In this document: piece by piece, positions 55,113 through 62,972 of the stretch
How positions within the stretch are numbered: the first letter of the stretch is position 1
Layout of the letters: each line of letters opens with the position of its first letter
DNA from: Cellulomonas xylanilytica
Lineage (GTDB): Bacteria > Actinomycetota > Actinomycetes > Actinomycetales > Cellulomonadaceae
DNA length: 64,000 nt
Assembly: GCF_007989805.1 (NCBI RefSeq)
Contig: NZ_BJUB01000010.1
Coordinates: 124,001 to 188,000, forward strand
Reading direction: 5' to 3'
Notes under the pieces: model-generated
What the model saw: the letters and a program-made list of their open reading frames with translations, nothing else
Databases searched by the model: none
What the model was told of the DNA's origin: nothing
Position numbers and translations under genes: made by a program

Positions 55113-55577
55113 ATGGGTCTCACCGCACTCGTCCGCCGCGTCGGCCGCACCCGCTGGTTCGCACGGATCGGGCGGGCGACCTCCGGGATCGACCGTCGAC
55201 TGCACAAGGCGAGCCGCGGCCGGCTGAGCGTCCTCGGCAGGCCGACGCTCCCGCACCTGGTCCTCACGACGACCGGCCGGACGTCCGGTCAGCCCCGCGA
55301 GGCTGTCCTGCTCTATGCCGTCGACGGCGACGGCTGGGTGCTCATCGGCTCCAACTGGGGACAGGAGCGCCACCCCGCATGGTCGGGGAACCTCCTCGCG
55401 GACCCGCGCGCGACGGTCACCGTCGCGGGCCGCACCACGCCGGTCGTCGCCACGCTGGCCGACGTGGACGAGCGCGCACGACTGCTCCCCGCCCTGCTGC
55501 GCGTCTGGCCGGGCTACGCGGACTACGCCGACCGCACCGACCGCGAGCTGCGGGTGTTCCGGCTGGCCCCGGCATGA
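55113..55577 (+). CDS. Ddn-like deazaflavin (F420)-dependent nitroreductase-family protein
   Basis: A 154-residue split-barrel protein of the F420-dependent Ddn family. HLVLTTTGRTSGQPREAVLLY near residue 48 and SNWGQERHPAWSGNLLADP near residue 80 are the family signatures for cofactor and fold. Such proteins reduce quinones or other acceptors with F420H2. The substrate is unknown. Its stop overlaps the GNAT start by ATGA. The start site is supported by GAGACT 6 bases upstream. Confidence 0.87.
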   Translation: MGLTALVRRVGRTRWFARIGRATSGIDRRLHKASRGRLSVLGRPTLPHLVLTTTGRTSGQPREAVLLYAVDGDGWVLIGSNWGQERHPAWSGNLLADPRATVTVAGRTTPVVATLADVDERARLLPALLRVWPGYADYADRTDRELRVFRLAPA

Positions 55578-56119
55578 GCGCCCCGCTGGTCCTGCCGACG
55601 CTGCTGGGCGACGCGGTCCGGCTGCGCGCCTTCTCCCCCGCCGACCTGCCGCTGGTCCGCGAGGCGACGACCGACCCGCTCATCCCGCTCATCACGTCCG
55701 TCCCCGCGCACGGTGACGACGACGCGTGCCGCGCGTACCTCGAGCGGCAGGCCGATCGGCTGACCACCGGCGCCGGCTACGCGTTCGCCGTCGCGGAACA
55801 GTCGTCCGACCTCGCCGTCGGGCACGCCTACCTCGGGCTGCGCGACCTCGACCTCGGCCGCGCGACCGTGGGCTACTGGGTCGCGCGCTCGTACCGCGGT
55901 CGCGGGATGGCCGGGGACGCCGTCCGGACGCTCACGCGCTGGGCCCTCACGCTGCGCGGCGTCGACCGGCTCGAGCTGTACGTCGAGCCCTGGAACGTCG
56001 CCTCCGCCAGGACGGCCGCGAGCGCGGGCTTCGTGCGCGAGGGGCTGCTGCGGTCGTGGCAGGCCGTCGGTGAGGAGCGCCGGGACATGGACATGTACTC
56101 CCTCGTGCGTCAGGCCTGA
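55574..56119 (+). CDS. GNAT-family N-acetyltransferase
   Basis: A 181-residue acetyltransferase of the RimJ/RimL-like group. RLRAFSPADLPLVREAT opens the fold, VGYWVARSYRGRGMAGDAVR near residue 95 is the acetyl-CoA loop, and ELYVEPWNVASARTAASAGF the C-terminal strand and helix. The acceptor is unknown. ATGA overlap with the Ddn-like gene shows co-translation. Its last 10 bases overlap the end of the convergent CGNR gene. Confidence 0.88.
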   Translation: MSAPLVLPTLLGDAVRLRAFSPADLPLVREATTDPLIPLITSVPAHGDDDACRAYLERQADRLTTGAGYAFAVAEQSSDLAVGHAYLGLRDLDLGRATVGYWVARSYRGRGMAGDAVRTLTRWALTLRGVDRLELYVEPWNVASARTAASAGFVREGLLRSWQAVGEERRDMDMYSLVRQA

Positions 56120-56592
56120 CGGGCCCGTCGTCGGTAGGCGCGGGCCTTCATGACGTCTCCGCACTCGTTCATCGAGCACCAGCGACCGGACCGGTTGCGT
56201 GAGCCGTCGTAGTAGACCCACTGGCAGTCGGGGTTCGCGCACGCCTTGAGCCGGGGCCACTCCCCCGACGCGTGCGCGCCCTGGAGATCGGCGAGGAGCC
56301 CGGCGACGGTGTCGTCGGGACCGGCGGGCACGAGCGTCGCCGCGCCGTCACCGAACCCCACCACCAGCGGGTGGCCGGCGGCGACGGTCGTGAGCTCCGT
56401 GGCGTCGCCGGACTCGAGATAGCGACGCAGGACGTCGCGGAACGCGACGAGCCGGTCGGGACCACCGGTCAGCCGGTCGACGCCGTGGAAGCGGTCGTCC
56501 GTGTTGAGGAGCGCACGGACCCGCTCGAGGGACCCGGGCGCCACTCCCGGCTCGCTCCCCACCTCGACCCACCGCAGCAGCTGGTCCGGCAA
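56110..56592 (-). CDS. CGNR zinc-finger regulator
   Basis: A 160-residue protein of the CGNR/ABATE family. The C-terminal zinc finger is CANPDCQWVYYDGSRNRSG followed by RWCSMNECGD, with an Arg-rich end (RAYRRRARQA) likely to touch DNA. The N-terminal ~110 residues are the ligand-like ABATE region. TTG at 56592 is the start, decided by GGGAGG 6 bases upstream. It is divergent from the hemerythrin gene, and an inverted repeat lies between them. Its end overlaps the GNAT end by 10 bases at the palindrome TCAGGCCTGA. Confidence 0.8.
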   Translation of the reverse strand: MPDQLLRWVEVGSEPGVAPGSLERVRALLNTDDRFHGVDRLTGGPDRLVAFRDVLRRYLESGDATELTTVAAGHPLVVGFGDGAATLVPAGPDDTVAGLLADLQGAHASGEWPRLKACANPDCQWVYYDGSRNRSGRWCSMNECGDVMKARAYRRRARQA

Positions 56593-56604
56593 CGGGCACC
56601 TCCC

Positions 56605-56634
56605 TTGACGTCGTGGACGGCTCGCCACCATAGT
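56605..56634 (+). promoter_or_regulatory. promoter of the hemerythrin gene
   Basis: TTGACG (56605-56610), an 18-base spacer and CATAGT (56629-56634). It lies within the 108-base divergent gap. Confidence 0.5.
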
Positions 56635-56636
56635 CA

Positions 56637-56663
56637 TCACCAGCGTACTGGTTTTACTGGTGA
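56637..56663. promoter_or_regulatory. inverted repeat in the CGNR/hemerythrin gap, probable operator
   Basis: TCACCAG-N13-CTGGTGA, with an inner ACCAG-CGTA-CTGGT and a direct repeat of TACTGGT. It starts 3 bases after the CATAGT box, so bound protein would cover the hemerythrin transcript start. Confidence 0.5.
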
Positions 56664-56700
56664 CGCACGCGACCCTTCGACCTCGAGAGCGAGACGCACG

Positions 56701-57366
56701 ATGACCGCCACCAGCACCGAGAAGCTCGGCTGCGACACGTCCGACATGCTGACCATCCACGCGCTGTTCCGCCGCGCGTTCACCGACGTCCCCGAGCTGG
56801 TGCGCGGGGTCGAGGACGGTGACACCGCACGGATGCTGCCGGTCGCCGACCACGTCCGGGAGCTGGCGGGTGCCCTGCACCACCACCACGCCGGCGAGGA
56901 CCTGCTGCTCTGGGACACGCTCGAGCAGCGGGCCCCGGCGTGCGCGCTGCACGTCGGGCTGATGCGGTCCCAGCACGCGGCCACGGCCGCGCAGCTGGAG
57001 CAGCTCGGCGGGCTCATGGACGCGTGGGAGGAGGCCGCCGGCGCGGGCGAGCGCGAGGCCGTCGCCGCGCTGCTCGACGAGGTCCGGGACACGCTGCTCG
57101 TGCACCTCGGCCAGGAGGAGGCGCAGATCCTGCCGACGGCGTCGACCGTGATGTCGCAGCGCGAGTGGAGCCTGCTGCACGAGCACGGCATGGCGTCGAT
57201 CCCGAGGGACCGGATGTTCCTCCAGCTCGGCTGGATCCTCGAGGTGGTCCCGGCCGACGAGCGCGCCGGCTGGCTGCGGACCAACCTGCCGGCGCCCGCC
57301 CGCGTGCTGTGGCGGCTGGTGGGCCGGCGGCAGTTCGCCGCGCACCGGGCGCGGATCTACGGCTGA
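56701..57366 (+). CDS. hemerythrin-domain protein
   Basis: A 221-residue protein with a hemerythrin-like helical bundle. Candidate iron ligands are in TIHALFRR (near residue 20), LHHHHAGED (near residue 62), RSQHAAT (near residue 97) and HLGQEEAQILP (near residue 140). It may bind oxygen, NO or take part in redox sensing. The last 55 residues are an extra segment. It is divergent from the CGNR regulator gene. The stop overlaps that of the convergent methyltransferase by 10 bases. Confidence 0.87.
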   Translation: MTATSTEKLGCDTSDMLTIHALFRRAFTDVPELVRGVEDGDTARMLPVADHVRELAGALHHHHAGEDLLLWDTLEQRAPACALHVGLMRSQHAATAAQLEQLGGLMDAWEEAAGAGEREAVAALLDEVRDTLLVHLGQEEAQILPTASTVMSQREWSLLHEHGMASIPRDRMFLQLGWILEVVPADERAGWLRTNLPAPARVLWRLVGRRQFAAHRARIYG

Positions 57367-58094
57367 CCTCCCGGTCGCCGGGCGACGAACACCAGCTCTC
57401 TGCCCGGCCGGTCGGGTGCCTCCCGCACGTCGAGCACGTCGAAGCCCGCGTCGGTCAGCGACCGCTCGACCGAGCCACGGTCACGGAACCGGAGGGTCGA
57501 GTCCGACGTCAGCACCGCGCCGTCCGACGCGAACACCCACGTCGCCCGGAACGTCACCAGCTCGCCGTCGACATCGGTCACGTCGACCCACGTCTCCACC
57601 TGCCCGACGCCGTCGACGTCCGTGACCTGCCGCGTCGCCTCGCGCGTCCACTCGCGCCACGCCTCGCGCTGCGGGACGCGCGTCTCGAGCACCAGGTGAC
57701 CGCCCGGCACGAGCGCGGCGTGCAGGGCGACGAGGGTCGCCGCCCAGTCCTCGTCGGTCACGAAGACCTGCGCGACGTTGCCGGTCATCGTCGCGACGTC
57801 GGCGCGCACGTCCCCCACGGTCGTCGCGTCACCGTGGACCCAGCGGACGGCCTCGCCCCCCGGCTTGGCCCGCGCCACGTCCAGCGACGCCTCCGCCGGG
57901 TCGACGCCGACCACGTCGACGCCCCGGGCGGCGAGCATGAGGGCGAAGGTCCCCGTGCCGCAGCCGACGTCGAGCACGCTGCGCGCGCCGAGCTCGTCGA
58001 CGATCGCCACGTACACGTCGAGGTCGCGGCGGTCCGGGTCGAGCGGGTCGTACAGCTGCGCGAGGCGGGGGACCTCGAATCCGTCGTCGGCCAT
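57357..58094 (-). CDS. class I SAM-dependent methyltransferase
   Basis: A 245-residue Methyltransf_11/25-type enzyme. Motif I is SVLDVGCGTGTFAL near residue 38, with VVGVDPAEAS as motif II. The LYDPLDPDRRDLDVYV start is like small-molecule methyltransferases of actinobacteria. The substrate cannot be told. TAGCGT stands 6 bases before the ATG at 58094. It converges with the hemerythrin gene. Confidence 0.86.
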   Translation of the reverse strand: MADDGFEVPRLAQLYDPLDPDRRDLDVYVAIVDELGARSVLDVGCGTGTFALMLAARGVDVVGVDPAEASLDVARAKPGGEAVRWVHGDATTVGDVRADVATMTGNVAQVFVTDEDWAATLVALHAALVPGGHLVLETRVPQREAWREWTREATRQVTDVDGVGQVETWVDVTDVDGELVTFRATWVFASDGAVLTSDSTLRFRDRGSVERSLTDAGFDVLDVREAPDRPGRELVFVARRPGGQP

Positions 58095-58100
58095 GGGCCG

Positions 58101-58106
58101 ACGCTA
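58101..58106 (-). promoter_or_regulatory. -10 hexamer TAGCGT of the methyltransferase gene (leaderless type)
   Basis: TAGCGT on the minus strand, 6 bases before the ATG at 58094, in the 47-base gap after the LuxR-type gene. Confidence 0.45.
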
Positions 58107-58141
58107 GGCGGGCGTCACCGGGACGTCGCGTTCTTTCCCGG

Positions 58142-58798
58142 TCAGGGACCGCCGCGCCAGTGGTCGATCCGCCGGTGGTCCGGCACGAAGCCGTGGTCGA
58201 CGCCCCACAGGACCGCCTTCGTCCGACTCTCGACGCCGATCTTCCGGTAGACCGACCGGATGTAGGACTTCACCGTGTTCGGGCTGAGGTACGTGTGCGC
58301 GGCGACGTCGGCGTTGCTCAGACCCTGCGTGATCAGGGCGAGGACCTCCGACTCACGGTCGGTCAGGCCCTCGTCGCGCCCGGGCCAGTCCAGGCCGTTG
58401 GCAGGACGGGCGCGGCCGGGGACCTCGCTGACCACGACCTGCCCCGCGTGGACCGCCTCGAGGGCGGCGACGAGCTCGCGCGCGGGCAGCGCCTTGGACA
58501 GGTAGCCCCGCACGCCCTGCTCCTGGGCGCTGGTGACGAGGTCGGGGTGGAAGTTCCACGTGAAGACCACCACGCGACGGGCGCGCGGGTTCCTCAGGAG
58601 CACGCCGATCTCCTGCTGGTCGGACTCCGGCTGGGCGAACGCGTCGTACAGCACGATGTCGACCGAGTCCTGCACCGCGCTGTTGGTGTCCAGCTCGGCC
58701 ACGACGATCCGGTCCCCGTACTGGTCGAGCATCTTGGCGACGCCCATCACCACGACGTCGTAGTCGTCGACCAGGGCCACGGTGATGGGTGCGGGCAT
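58142..58798 (-). CDS. LuxR-type response regulator
   Basis: A 218-residue NarL/FixJ response regulator. The receiver has the acidic pair in ALVDDYD, the phospho-acceptor Asp in VLYDAFAQP near residue 53, and the Lys in GYLSKALPA near residue 104, so it should be phosphorylatable. The LuxR HTH is LTDRESEVLALITQGLSNADVA near residue 148, then SPNTVKSYIRSVYRKIGV. No histidine kinase gene is adjacent. It is divergent from the GlsB gene, with repeated CCCTAGGGGT sites between. The ATG at 58798 has TACCGT 6 bases upstream. Confidence 0.92.
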   Translation of the reverse strand: MPAPITVALVDDYDVVVMGVAKMLDQYGDRIVVAELDTNSAVQDSVDIVLYDAFAQPESDQQEIGVLLRNPRARRVVVFTWNFHPDLVTSAQEQGVRGYLSKALPARELVAALEAVHAGQVVVSEVPGRARPANGLDWPGRDEGLTDRESEVLALITQGLSNADVAAHTYLSPNTVKSYIRSVYRKIGVESRTKAVLWGVDHGFVPDHRRIDHWRGGP

Positions 58799-58804
58799 GC
58801 CGTG

Positions 58805-58810
58805 ACGGTA
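58805..58810 (-). promoter_or_regulatory. -10 hexamer TACCGT of the LuxR-type gene (leaderless type)
   Basis: TACCGT on the minus strand, 6 bases before the ATG at 58798, next to the palindromic sites. Confidence 0.45.
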
Positions 58811-58850
58811 GACCCCCCTAGGGGTGTACTGCACCCGCCCTAGGGGTGGT
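58811..58850. promoter_or_regulatory. two palindromic CCCTAGGGG sites between the LuxR and glsB genes
   Basis: ACCCCCCTAGGGGTGT and ACCCGCCCTAGGGGTGGT are centred 22 bases apart, two helical turns. They sit directly upstream of the predicted LuxR-type promoter and 40-80 bases before the glsB start. They are candidate binding sites of the LuxR-type regulator. Confidence 0.6.
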
Positions 58851-58892
58851 GTCGTAGGAGTGACACACACCCGCTCCTAGAGAGGCACCACC

Positions 58893-59171
58893 ATGCTGGG
58901 ACTCATCGTCACCATCATCATCGTCGGGCTCGTCGCCGGACTCCTCGCGCGCCTCATCGTGCCGGGCAAGCAGGACTTCTCCATCGGCATGACGATCGTC
59001 ATCGGGATCATCGGCTCGTTCGTCGGCGGCTTCCTCGGCTACCTGTTCTTCCGCGACGACGCCTCCGACGGCTTCCTGCAGCCGTCCGGGATCATCGGGT
59101 CGATCATCGGCGCGATCATCGTGCTGCTGATCTGGATCCGCGTCGGCGGTCGCCGCTCGGTCACCCGCTGA
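58893..59171 (+). CDS. GlsB/YeaQ/YmgE-family stress membrane protein
   Basis: A 92-residue hydrophobic protein with three membrane segments (IVTIIIVGLVAGLLARLIV, then MTIVIGIIGSFVGGFLGYLF and IIGSIIGAIIVLLIWIRVGG). The Gly-rich pattern GLLARLIVPG is the mark of the GlsB/YeaQ family, formerly called transglycosylase-associated, for which no enzyme activity is established. AGAGAGG precedes the ATG. It is probably a target of the divergent response regulator and ends at a strong bidirectional hairpin. Confidence 0.9.
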   Translation: MLGLIVTIIIVGLVAGLLARLIVPGKQDFSIGMTIVIGIIGSFVGGFLGYLFFRDDASDGFLQPSGIIGSIIGAIIVLLIWIRVGGRRSVTR

Positions 59172-59178
59172 CCCCGCC

Positions 59179-59212
59179 CCGGCCGGTCCCCGTCACTGAC
59201 GGGACCGGCCGG
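59179..59212. terminator. bidirectional hairpin after glsB
   Basis: CCGGCCGGTCCC-C-GTCA and TGACGGGACCGGCCGG pair in 16 base pairs with one bulged C. It lies between glsB and the convergent VOC gene. Confidence 0.7.
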
Positions 59213-59986
59213 TCAGACCGGTGCGCGCTGCGGCGGGTCCGAGCGGTGCTCGTCCGACCGCGGGCTCAGCAGGCCCACCTGGTGGCCGTCGGGGTCCGCG
59301 AGGACGGCGAACCTCGAGCCGAAGAACGCGTCGAACGGCCGCTGGCGCGACTCGTGCCCCAGCCCGGTCATCCGCGACCAGAGGGCGTCGACCGCCTCGC
59401 GGCTGTCCAGGTGGATCGACAGCAAGGTCGCCGCGGCGTCGTCGTCCGGGCTGCCGCTGTTCCAGAACGCCACCGACGAGTGCTCGTCGAGCTCGACGCT
59501 GAGCCCGTCGAACCGGATCTCGGCGTGCGGGTCGACGGGCTCGCCGACGTCCCAGCCGAGGTCGCGGTAGAACTCGCCGCTGCGCGCGACGTCGGCCACC
59601 ACGAGGTTGATCTGGGACGGACCCGGTACGGCGTGCCGTCGGGGACCGTCCTGCGGGGTCTGCTGGTGGACCAGCAGACGCCAGTCGCCCGCGTCGTCAC
59701 GCGTGTACGTCGACGCGAGGGTGGCGCGGTACGTCGCGCCGCCGCGGACTCCCGTGAACGTGTAGACCACCGTCGCCGTGCACGCCGACCGGGCCAGCCG
59801 CGGCTCGCCGAGGTCCACCTCGTCCCAGCCCGGTGAGCCGTCCATGGCGGCGACGCACTCGGGCCTGTTCAGCACCGCGCCCGGGACGACCACCACCGCG
59901 TCGTCGTGGAGCACCCTGGCGTACACGTCACCACGACCGAGGGCGAGCTCCCGCTCGATCGCCATCAGCTCGTCGGCTGTACCCAT
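59213..59986 (-). CDS. fusion of an NTF2-like (DUF4440) and a glyoxalase/VOC domain
   Basis: A 257-residue two-domain protein. Residues 1 to about 115 form an NTF2/SnoaL-like domain (ELMAIERELALGRGDVYARV, then YTRDDAGDWRLLVHQQTP). Residues about 130-245 form a VOC/bleomycin-resistance-like domain (INLVVADVARSGEFYRDLGW, then FAVLADPDGHQVGLLSP with a possible metal Glu replaced). Each family is common alone; the fused form suggests a single substrate handled in two steps. The function is unknown. The ATG at 59986 is the only reasonable start. Confidence 0.78.
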   Translation of the reverse strand: MGTADELMAIERELALGRGDVYARVLHDDAVVVVPGAVLNRPECVAAMDGSPGWDEVDLGEPRLARSACTATVVYTFTGVRGGATYRATLASTYTRDDAGDWRLLVHQQTPQDGPRRHAVPGPSQINLVVADVARSGEFYRDLGWDVGEPVDPHAEIRFDGLSVELDEHSSVAFWNSGSPDDDAAATLLSIHLDSREAVDALWSRMTGLGHESRQRPFDAFFGSRFAVLADPDGHQVGLLSPRSDEHRSDPPQRAPV

Positions 59987-60037
59987 GCGTCCAGGCAACC
60001 ACCGGCCCGGGCGTCGCGCAGTGCCAGACTGCGACTC

Positions 60038-61318
60038 GTGAGCAACGACGCCGTCGGCCGCGCGGTCCAGTCCCGTCTCTACCGTGCCGGGGTGTTCGGC
60101 CGTCGGCCGGTCGTCCCCGTCGAGCCCGACGCGCTCGAGGCCGCTGCGCGCGCCCGGATGAGCGACGTCGCCTGGGCCTACGTCGCGGGCGGCGCGGGCC
60201 GGCAGCGCACCGTGCAGGCCAACCGTGACGCCTTCGACCGGCACCGGATCGTCCCCCGCATGCTCGTCGACGTCGAGCACCGCGACACGTCGGTCGAGCT
60301 GTTCGGCCGTCGCCTGCCCGCACCGCTGCTCTTCGCGCCCGTCGGGGTGCTCGAGCTGGCGCACCAGGACGCCGACCACGCCATCGCCCGGGCGGCCCGG
60401 GCCCTCGACCTGCCGATGGTGATCTCGTCGCAGGCCTCCGTCCCGATGGAGGACGTCGCCGCGACCCTGGGGGACGCGCCGCGCTGGTTCCAGCTCTACT
60501 GGAGCAAGGACGACGACGTCGTCGACTCGTTCGTGGCGCGCGCCGAGAAGATCGGCTGCGACGCGCTGGTCGTCACGCTCGACACGCACGTGCTCGGCTG
60601 GCGCACCCACGACCTCGACCTCGCCTACCTGCCGTTCGCGCGCGGCGAGGGCATCGCCCAGTACACGAGCGACCCGGCCTTCCGCCGGCTGGTCGAAGCA
60701 CGCGCCGCGACGAGGGCGCCCGCCGACGGGCCGACCCCGCGCCCGACGCCGTCGGCCGTCCGTGCGCTGCACTCCATGGCCCGCCACTACCCCGGCCGGA
60801 CGCGCGACAACCTGCGCTCTCCCCTCCCGCGAGCCGCCGTCGAGACGTTCCTCGAGGTGTTCTCGCGCTCGTCGCTCACCTGGTCCGACCTCGCACGCCT
60901 GCGCGAGCGGACCACCCTCCCGATCGTGCTCAAGGGCATCCAGCACCCGGGCGACGCCACGCTCGCGCTCGAGCACGGCGTCGACGGGATCGTCGTGTCC
61001 AACCACGGCGGCCGTCAGGTCGACGGCGCCATCGGTGCGCTCGACGCCCTGCCCGCGGTCGTCGAGGTGGTCGGCGACCGCATCCCGGTGCTGTTCGACA
61101 GCGGCATCCGCAGCGGGGCGGACGTCGTGACGGCGCTCGCGCTCGGCGCCCGCGCTGTCCTGCTCGGCCGGCCGTGGGTCTACGGCCTCGCCCTCGCCGG
61201 CGCGGAGGGCGCACGCGCCGTCATGCAGCACGTCTGGGCCGAGCTCGACCTGACCATGGCGCTGTCCGGCGTGCGCTCCGTGGAGGAGATCGGCGCCGAC
61301 CTGCTGGCTCCCGCCTGA
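60038..61318 (+). CDS. FMN-dependent alpha-hydroxy-acid oxidase (lactate 2-monooxygenase-like)
   Basis: A 426-residue enzyme of the lactate oxidase/monooxygenase family. WAYVAGGAGRQRTVQANRDAF, LFAPVGVLELAHQD and QLYWSKDDD are FMN-site segments. The catalytic histidine lies in VVSNHGGRQVDG near residue 325. The insert LPFARGEGIAQYTSDPAFRR is typical of lactate 2-monooxygenase, which makes acetate, CO2 and water from lactate. The GTG at 60038 is chosen with CAGACT 7 bases upstream. It converges with the next gene, 4 bases apart. Confidence 0.9.
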   Translation: MSNDAVGRAVQSRLYRAGVFGRRPVVPVEPDALEAAARARMSDVAWAYVAGGAGRQRTVQANRDAFDRHRIVPRMLVDVEHRDTSVELFGRRLPAPLLFAPVGVLELAHQDADHAIARAARALDLPMVISSQASVPMEDVAATLGDAPRWFQLYWSKDDDVVDSFVARAEKIGCDALVVTLDTHVLGWRTHDLDLAYLPFARGEGIAQYTSDPAFRRLVEARAATRAPADGPTPRPTPSAVRALHSMARHYPGRTRDNLRSPLPRAAVETFLEVFSRSSLTWSDLARLRERTTLPIVLKGIQHPGDATLALEHGVDGIVVSNHGGRQVDGAIGALDALPAVVEVVGDRIPVLFDSGIRSGADVVTALALGARAVLLGRPWVYGLALAGAEGARAVMQHVWAELDLTMALSGVRSVEEIGADLLAPA

Positions 61319-61322
61319 GGAC

Positions 61323-62276
61323 TCAGAACCGCACGCAGTCGAGGTAGTCGAACCCCACCTCGGCGGCCTCGAAGGGGTCGAACGTCGGGTCGCCGAACCG
61401 CGGGTCGTGCTCCACGACGTAGTACTTCGTGCTGCCGCCCGCGGCGTCGAAGATCGACGGGAAGTCGATGACCCCGCGCCCGACGATCTCGATCGGCCCC
61501 GGGACCGGGCCGGCCGCCATGTCCTTCACGTGGAACAGCTTGATGCGGTTGCCGTACTCCTCGATGACGTCGATCGGGTTGTCGGCACCGCCACCGTTCG
61601 CCGCCCAGTACAGGTCGAGCTGGAACACGACGTTCTTCCGCTCGGTCGAGTCCATGAGGATGTCGAACACGGTCCGGCCCCCGAAGACCGTCTCGAACTC
61701 GACGTCGTGGTTGTGCACCATCAGCGTCTGACCGTGGTGGCGTGCTCGGGCACCGAGGTCATCGAGGTACTCGGCGTAGGCGACCCACTGCGCCTCGGTC
61801 GTGTAGACCGGCGGGAAGATCGGGGTGGACCCGGAGCCGAAGAACGTGATGCCCAGGACCTTGTTCTCCGCGAGGATCTGCTCGATGTCCGCCGGGTTCG
61901 CGGGCGTGCCGACGTCGACGTGCCGCGCGGACGCCTTGAGCCCGTACTCGTCGAGGAGCGCGCGGTACTGCTCCGCGGTCAGCCCGCTCAGCGTGAACGG
62001 CTCGACGTTCCGGTACCCCATCTCGCGCAGGCTCGCGAAGACCTCCTCGGTCCGCGCGATGGTCGCCGCGTCCGTGCCGAAGCCGATGTACTCGGCGAAC
62101 GTCCAGAGCTGGACCGAGATCTTGCTCGTCGGTACGCCTCTGCCAGCGCAGGCCGGCGGCGCAGCCGACGCGACCGACGCGGTGCTGACACCCCCGACCC
62201 CCAAGCAGAGGGCGGCCACCGTCGCGGCGACGACGCCGCGCAGCGCGCGGGTCGAGGATCGGTGCTGGGTTCCCAT
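61323..62276 (-). CDS. secreted sugar-phosphate isomerase/epimerase-like TIM-barrel protein
   Basis: A 317-residue protein of the xylose-isomerase-like AP endonuclease 2 superfamily. The first ~38 residues are a signal peptide (ALRGVVAATVAALCLGVGG, cleavage near ASA-APP). The barrel has WTFAEYIGFG, LMVHNHDVEFE, VVFQLDLYWAANGGG and LFHVKDMAAG, with His/Asp/Glu residues suited to metal binding. Most relatives are cytoplasmic, so the export is notable. The substrate is unknown, possibly a sugar acid or keto sugar. The ATG follows GGGAGGC. Confidence 0.85.
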   Translation of the reverse strand: MGTQHRSSTRALRGVVAATVAALCLGVGGVSTASVASAAPPACAGRGVPTSKISVQLWTFAEYIGFGTDAATIARTEEVFASLREMGYRNVEPFTLSGLTAEQYRALLDEYGLKASARHVDVGTPANPADIEQILAENKVLGITFFGSGSTPIFPPVYTTEAQWVAYAEYLDDLGARARHHGQTLMVHNHDVEFETVFGGRTVFDILMDSTERKNVVFQLDLYWAANGGGADNPIDVIEEYGNRIKLFHVKDMAAGPVPGPIEIVGRGVIDFPSIFDAAGGSTKYYVVEHDPRFGDPTFDPFEAAEVGFDYLDCVRF

Positions 62277-62447
62277 CAGTGCCTCCCGAGGCGCCTCGTT
62301 GCGCGGTCATCACGGAGCGGGCACGTCCGGACGGAATCAGTGCCCGAATCACCTACGAGTCACCAGCACCGTAACCGCCAGCCGCGCCGGCGGGGAAGAC
62401 GTCGCGGCCCTCCCGGCGTCCGGCAGCGTCGGTGGGATGCTGCGCCC
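62277..62447 (-). promoter_or_regulatory. upstream region of the secreted TIM-barrel gene
   Basis: A 171-base gap. On the minus strand GTGACTCG and GTGATTCG are repeated 11 bases apart around TAG-like sequence. This may mark a regulator site, but no clear promoter boxes were seen. Confidence 0.25.
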
Positions 62448-62888
62448 ATGGGCACACCGTCGCACGCGGACGTCGTCGCGGCCTTCGGGCCCGACGCGGG
62501 ACACCTCCCCGACGGCGAGGCGGTCGGGTCGTCCGCCGACGACTGGCCGGCCGTGATCGCGGCGCTGGGCCGTTCGGGCTGGCCGGCCGCGCCGGACCTC
62601 GCGTCGGTGCTCGACACCGAGGAGCCCCCGACGCTGGCCGTCCACCCGCTGCCCGCCGTCCAGGTCAACTTCTTCCCCGCCTGGGGCTACGTGGCGTTCG
62701 ACATCGACCTGCGCGAGCTCGTGGACCAGCCGTCGACGGACGCCGTCCTCGCCGTGATCGAGCTCGTCGGCCGTGCGACCGGACGGACCGTCGTGCTCGC
62801 CCACGAGGGCGGCGGCCCGGAGTCGGCGGTGCTGTCCTACGACCCGTCCGACGACGAGCACCGGCTGCTCCCCGGCCGGTGGGCCTGA
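62448..62888 (+). CDS. hypothetical protein
   Basis: A 146-residue soluble acidic protein (GTPSHADVVAAFGPDAGHLP at the start, HRLLPGRWA at the end) with no cysteine, membrane segment or motif that I recognise. The middle part (VNFFPAWGYVAFDIDLREL) looks like a folded beta structure, so coding is plausible. The ATG at 62448 has GATGCT 6 bases upstream. It is isolated between two minus-strand genes. I do not assign a function. Confidence 0.6.
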   Translation: MGTPSHADVVAAFGPDAGHLPDGEAVGSSADDWPAVIAALGRSGWPAAPDLASVLDTEEPPTLAVHPLPAVQVNFFPAWGYVAFDIDLRELVDQPSTDAVLAVIELVGRATGRTVVLAHEGGGPESAVLSYDPSDDEHRLLPGRWA

Positions 62889-62972
62889 CCGTCCGACCGC
62901 CGTCGTGGACCGTGGCCCACGGGCGGGCCCGTCGCCACCGCGGGGGCGCCCGTCCCGGGTGATCGTGGTCGT

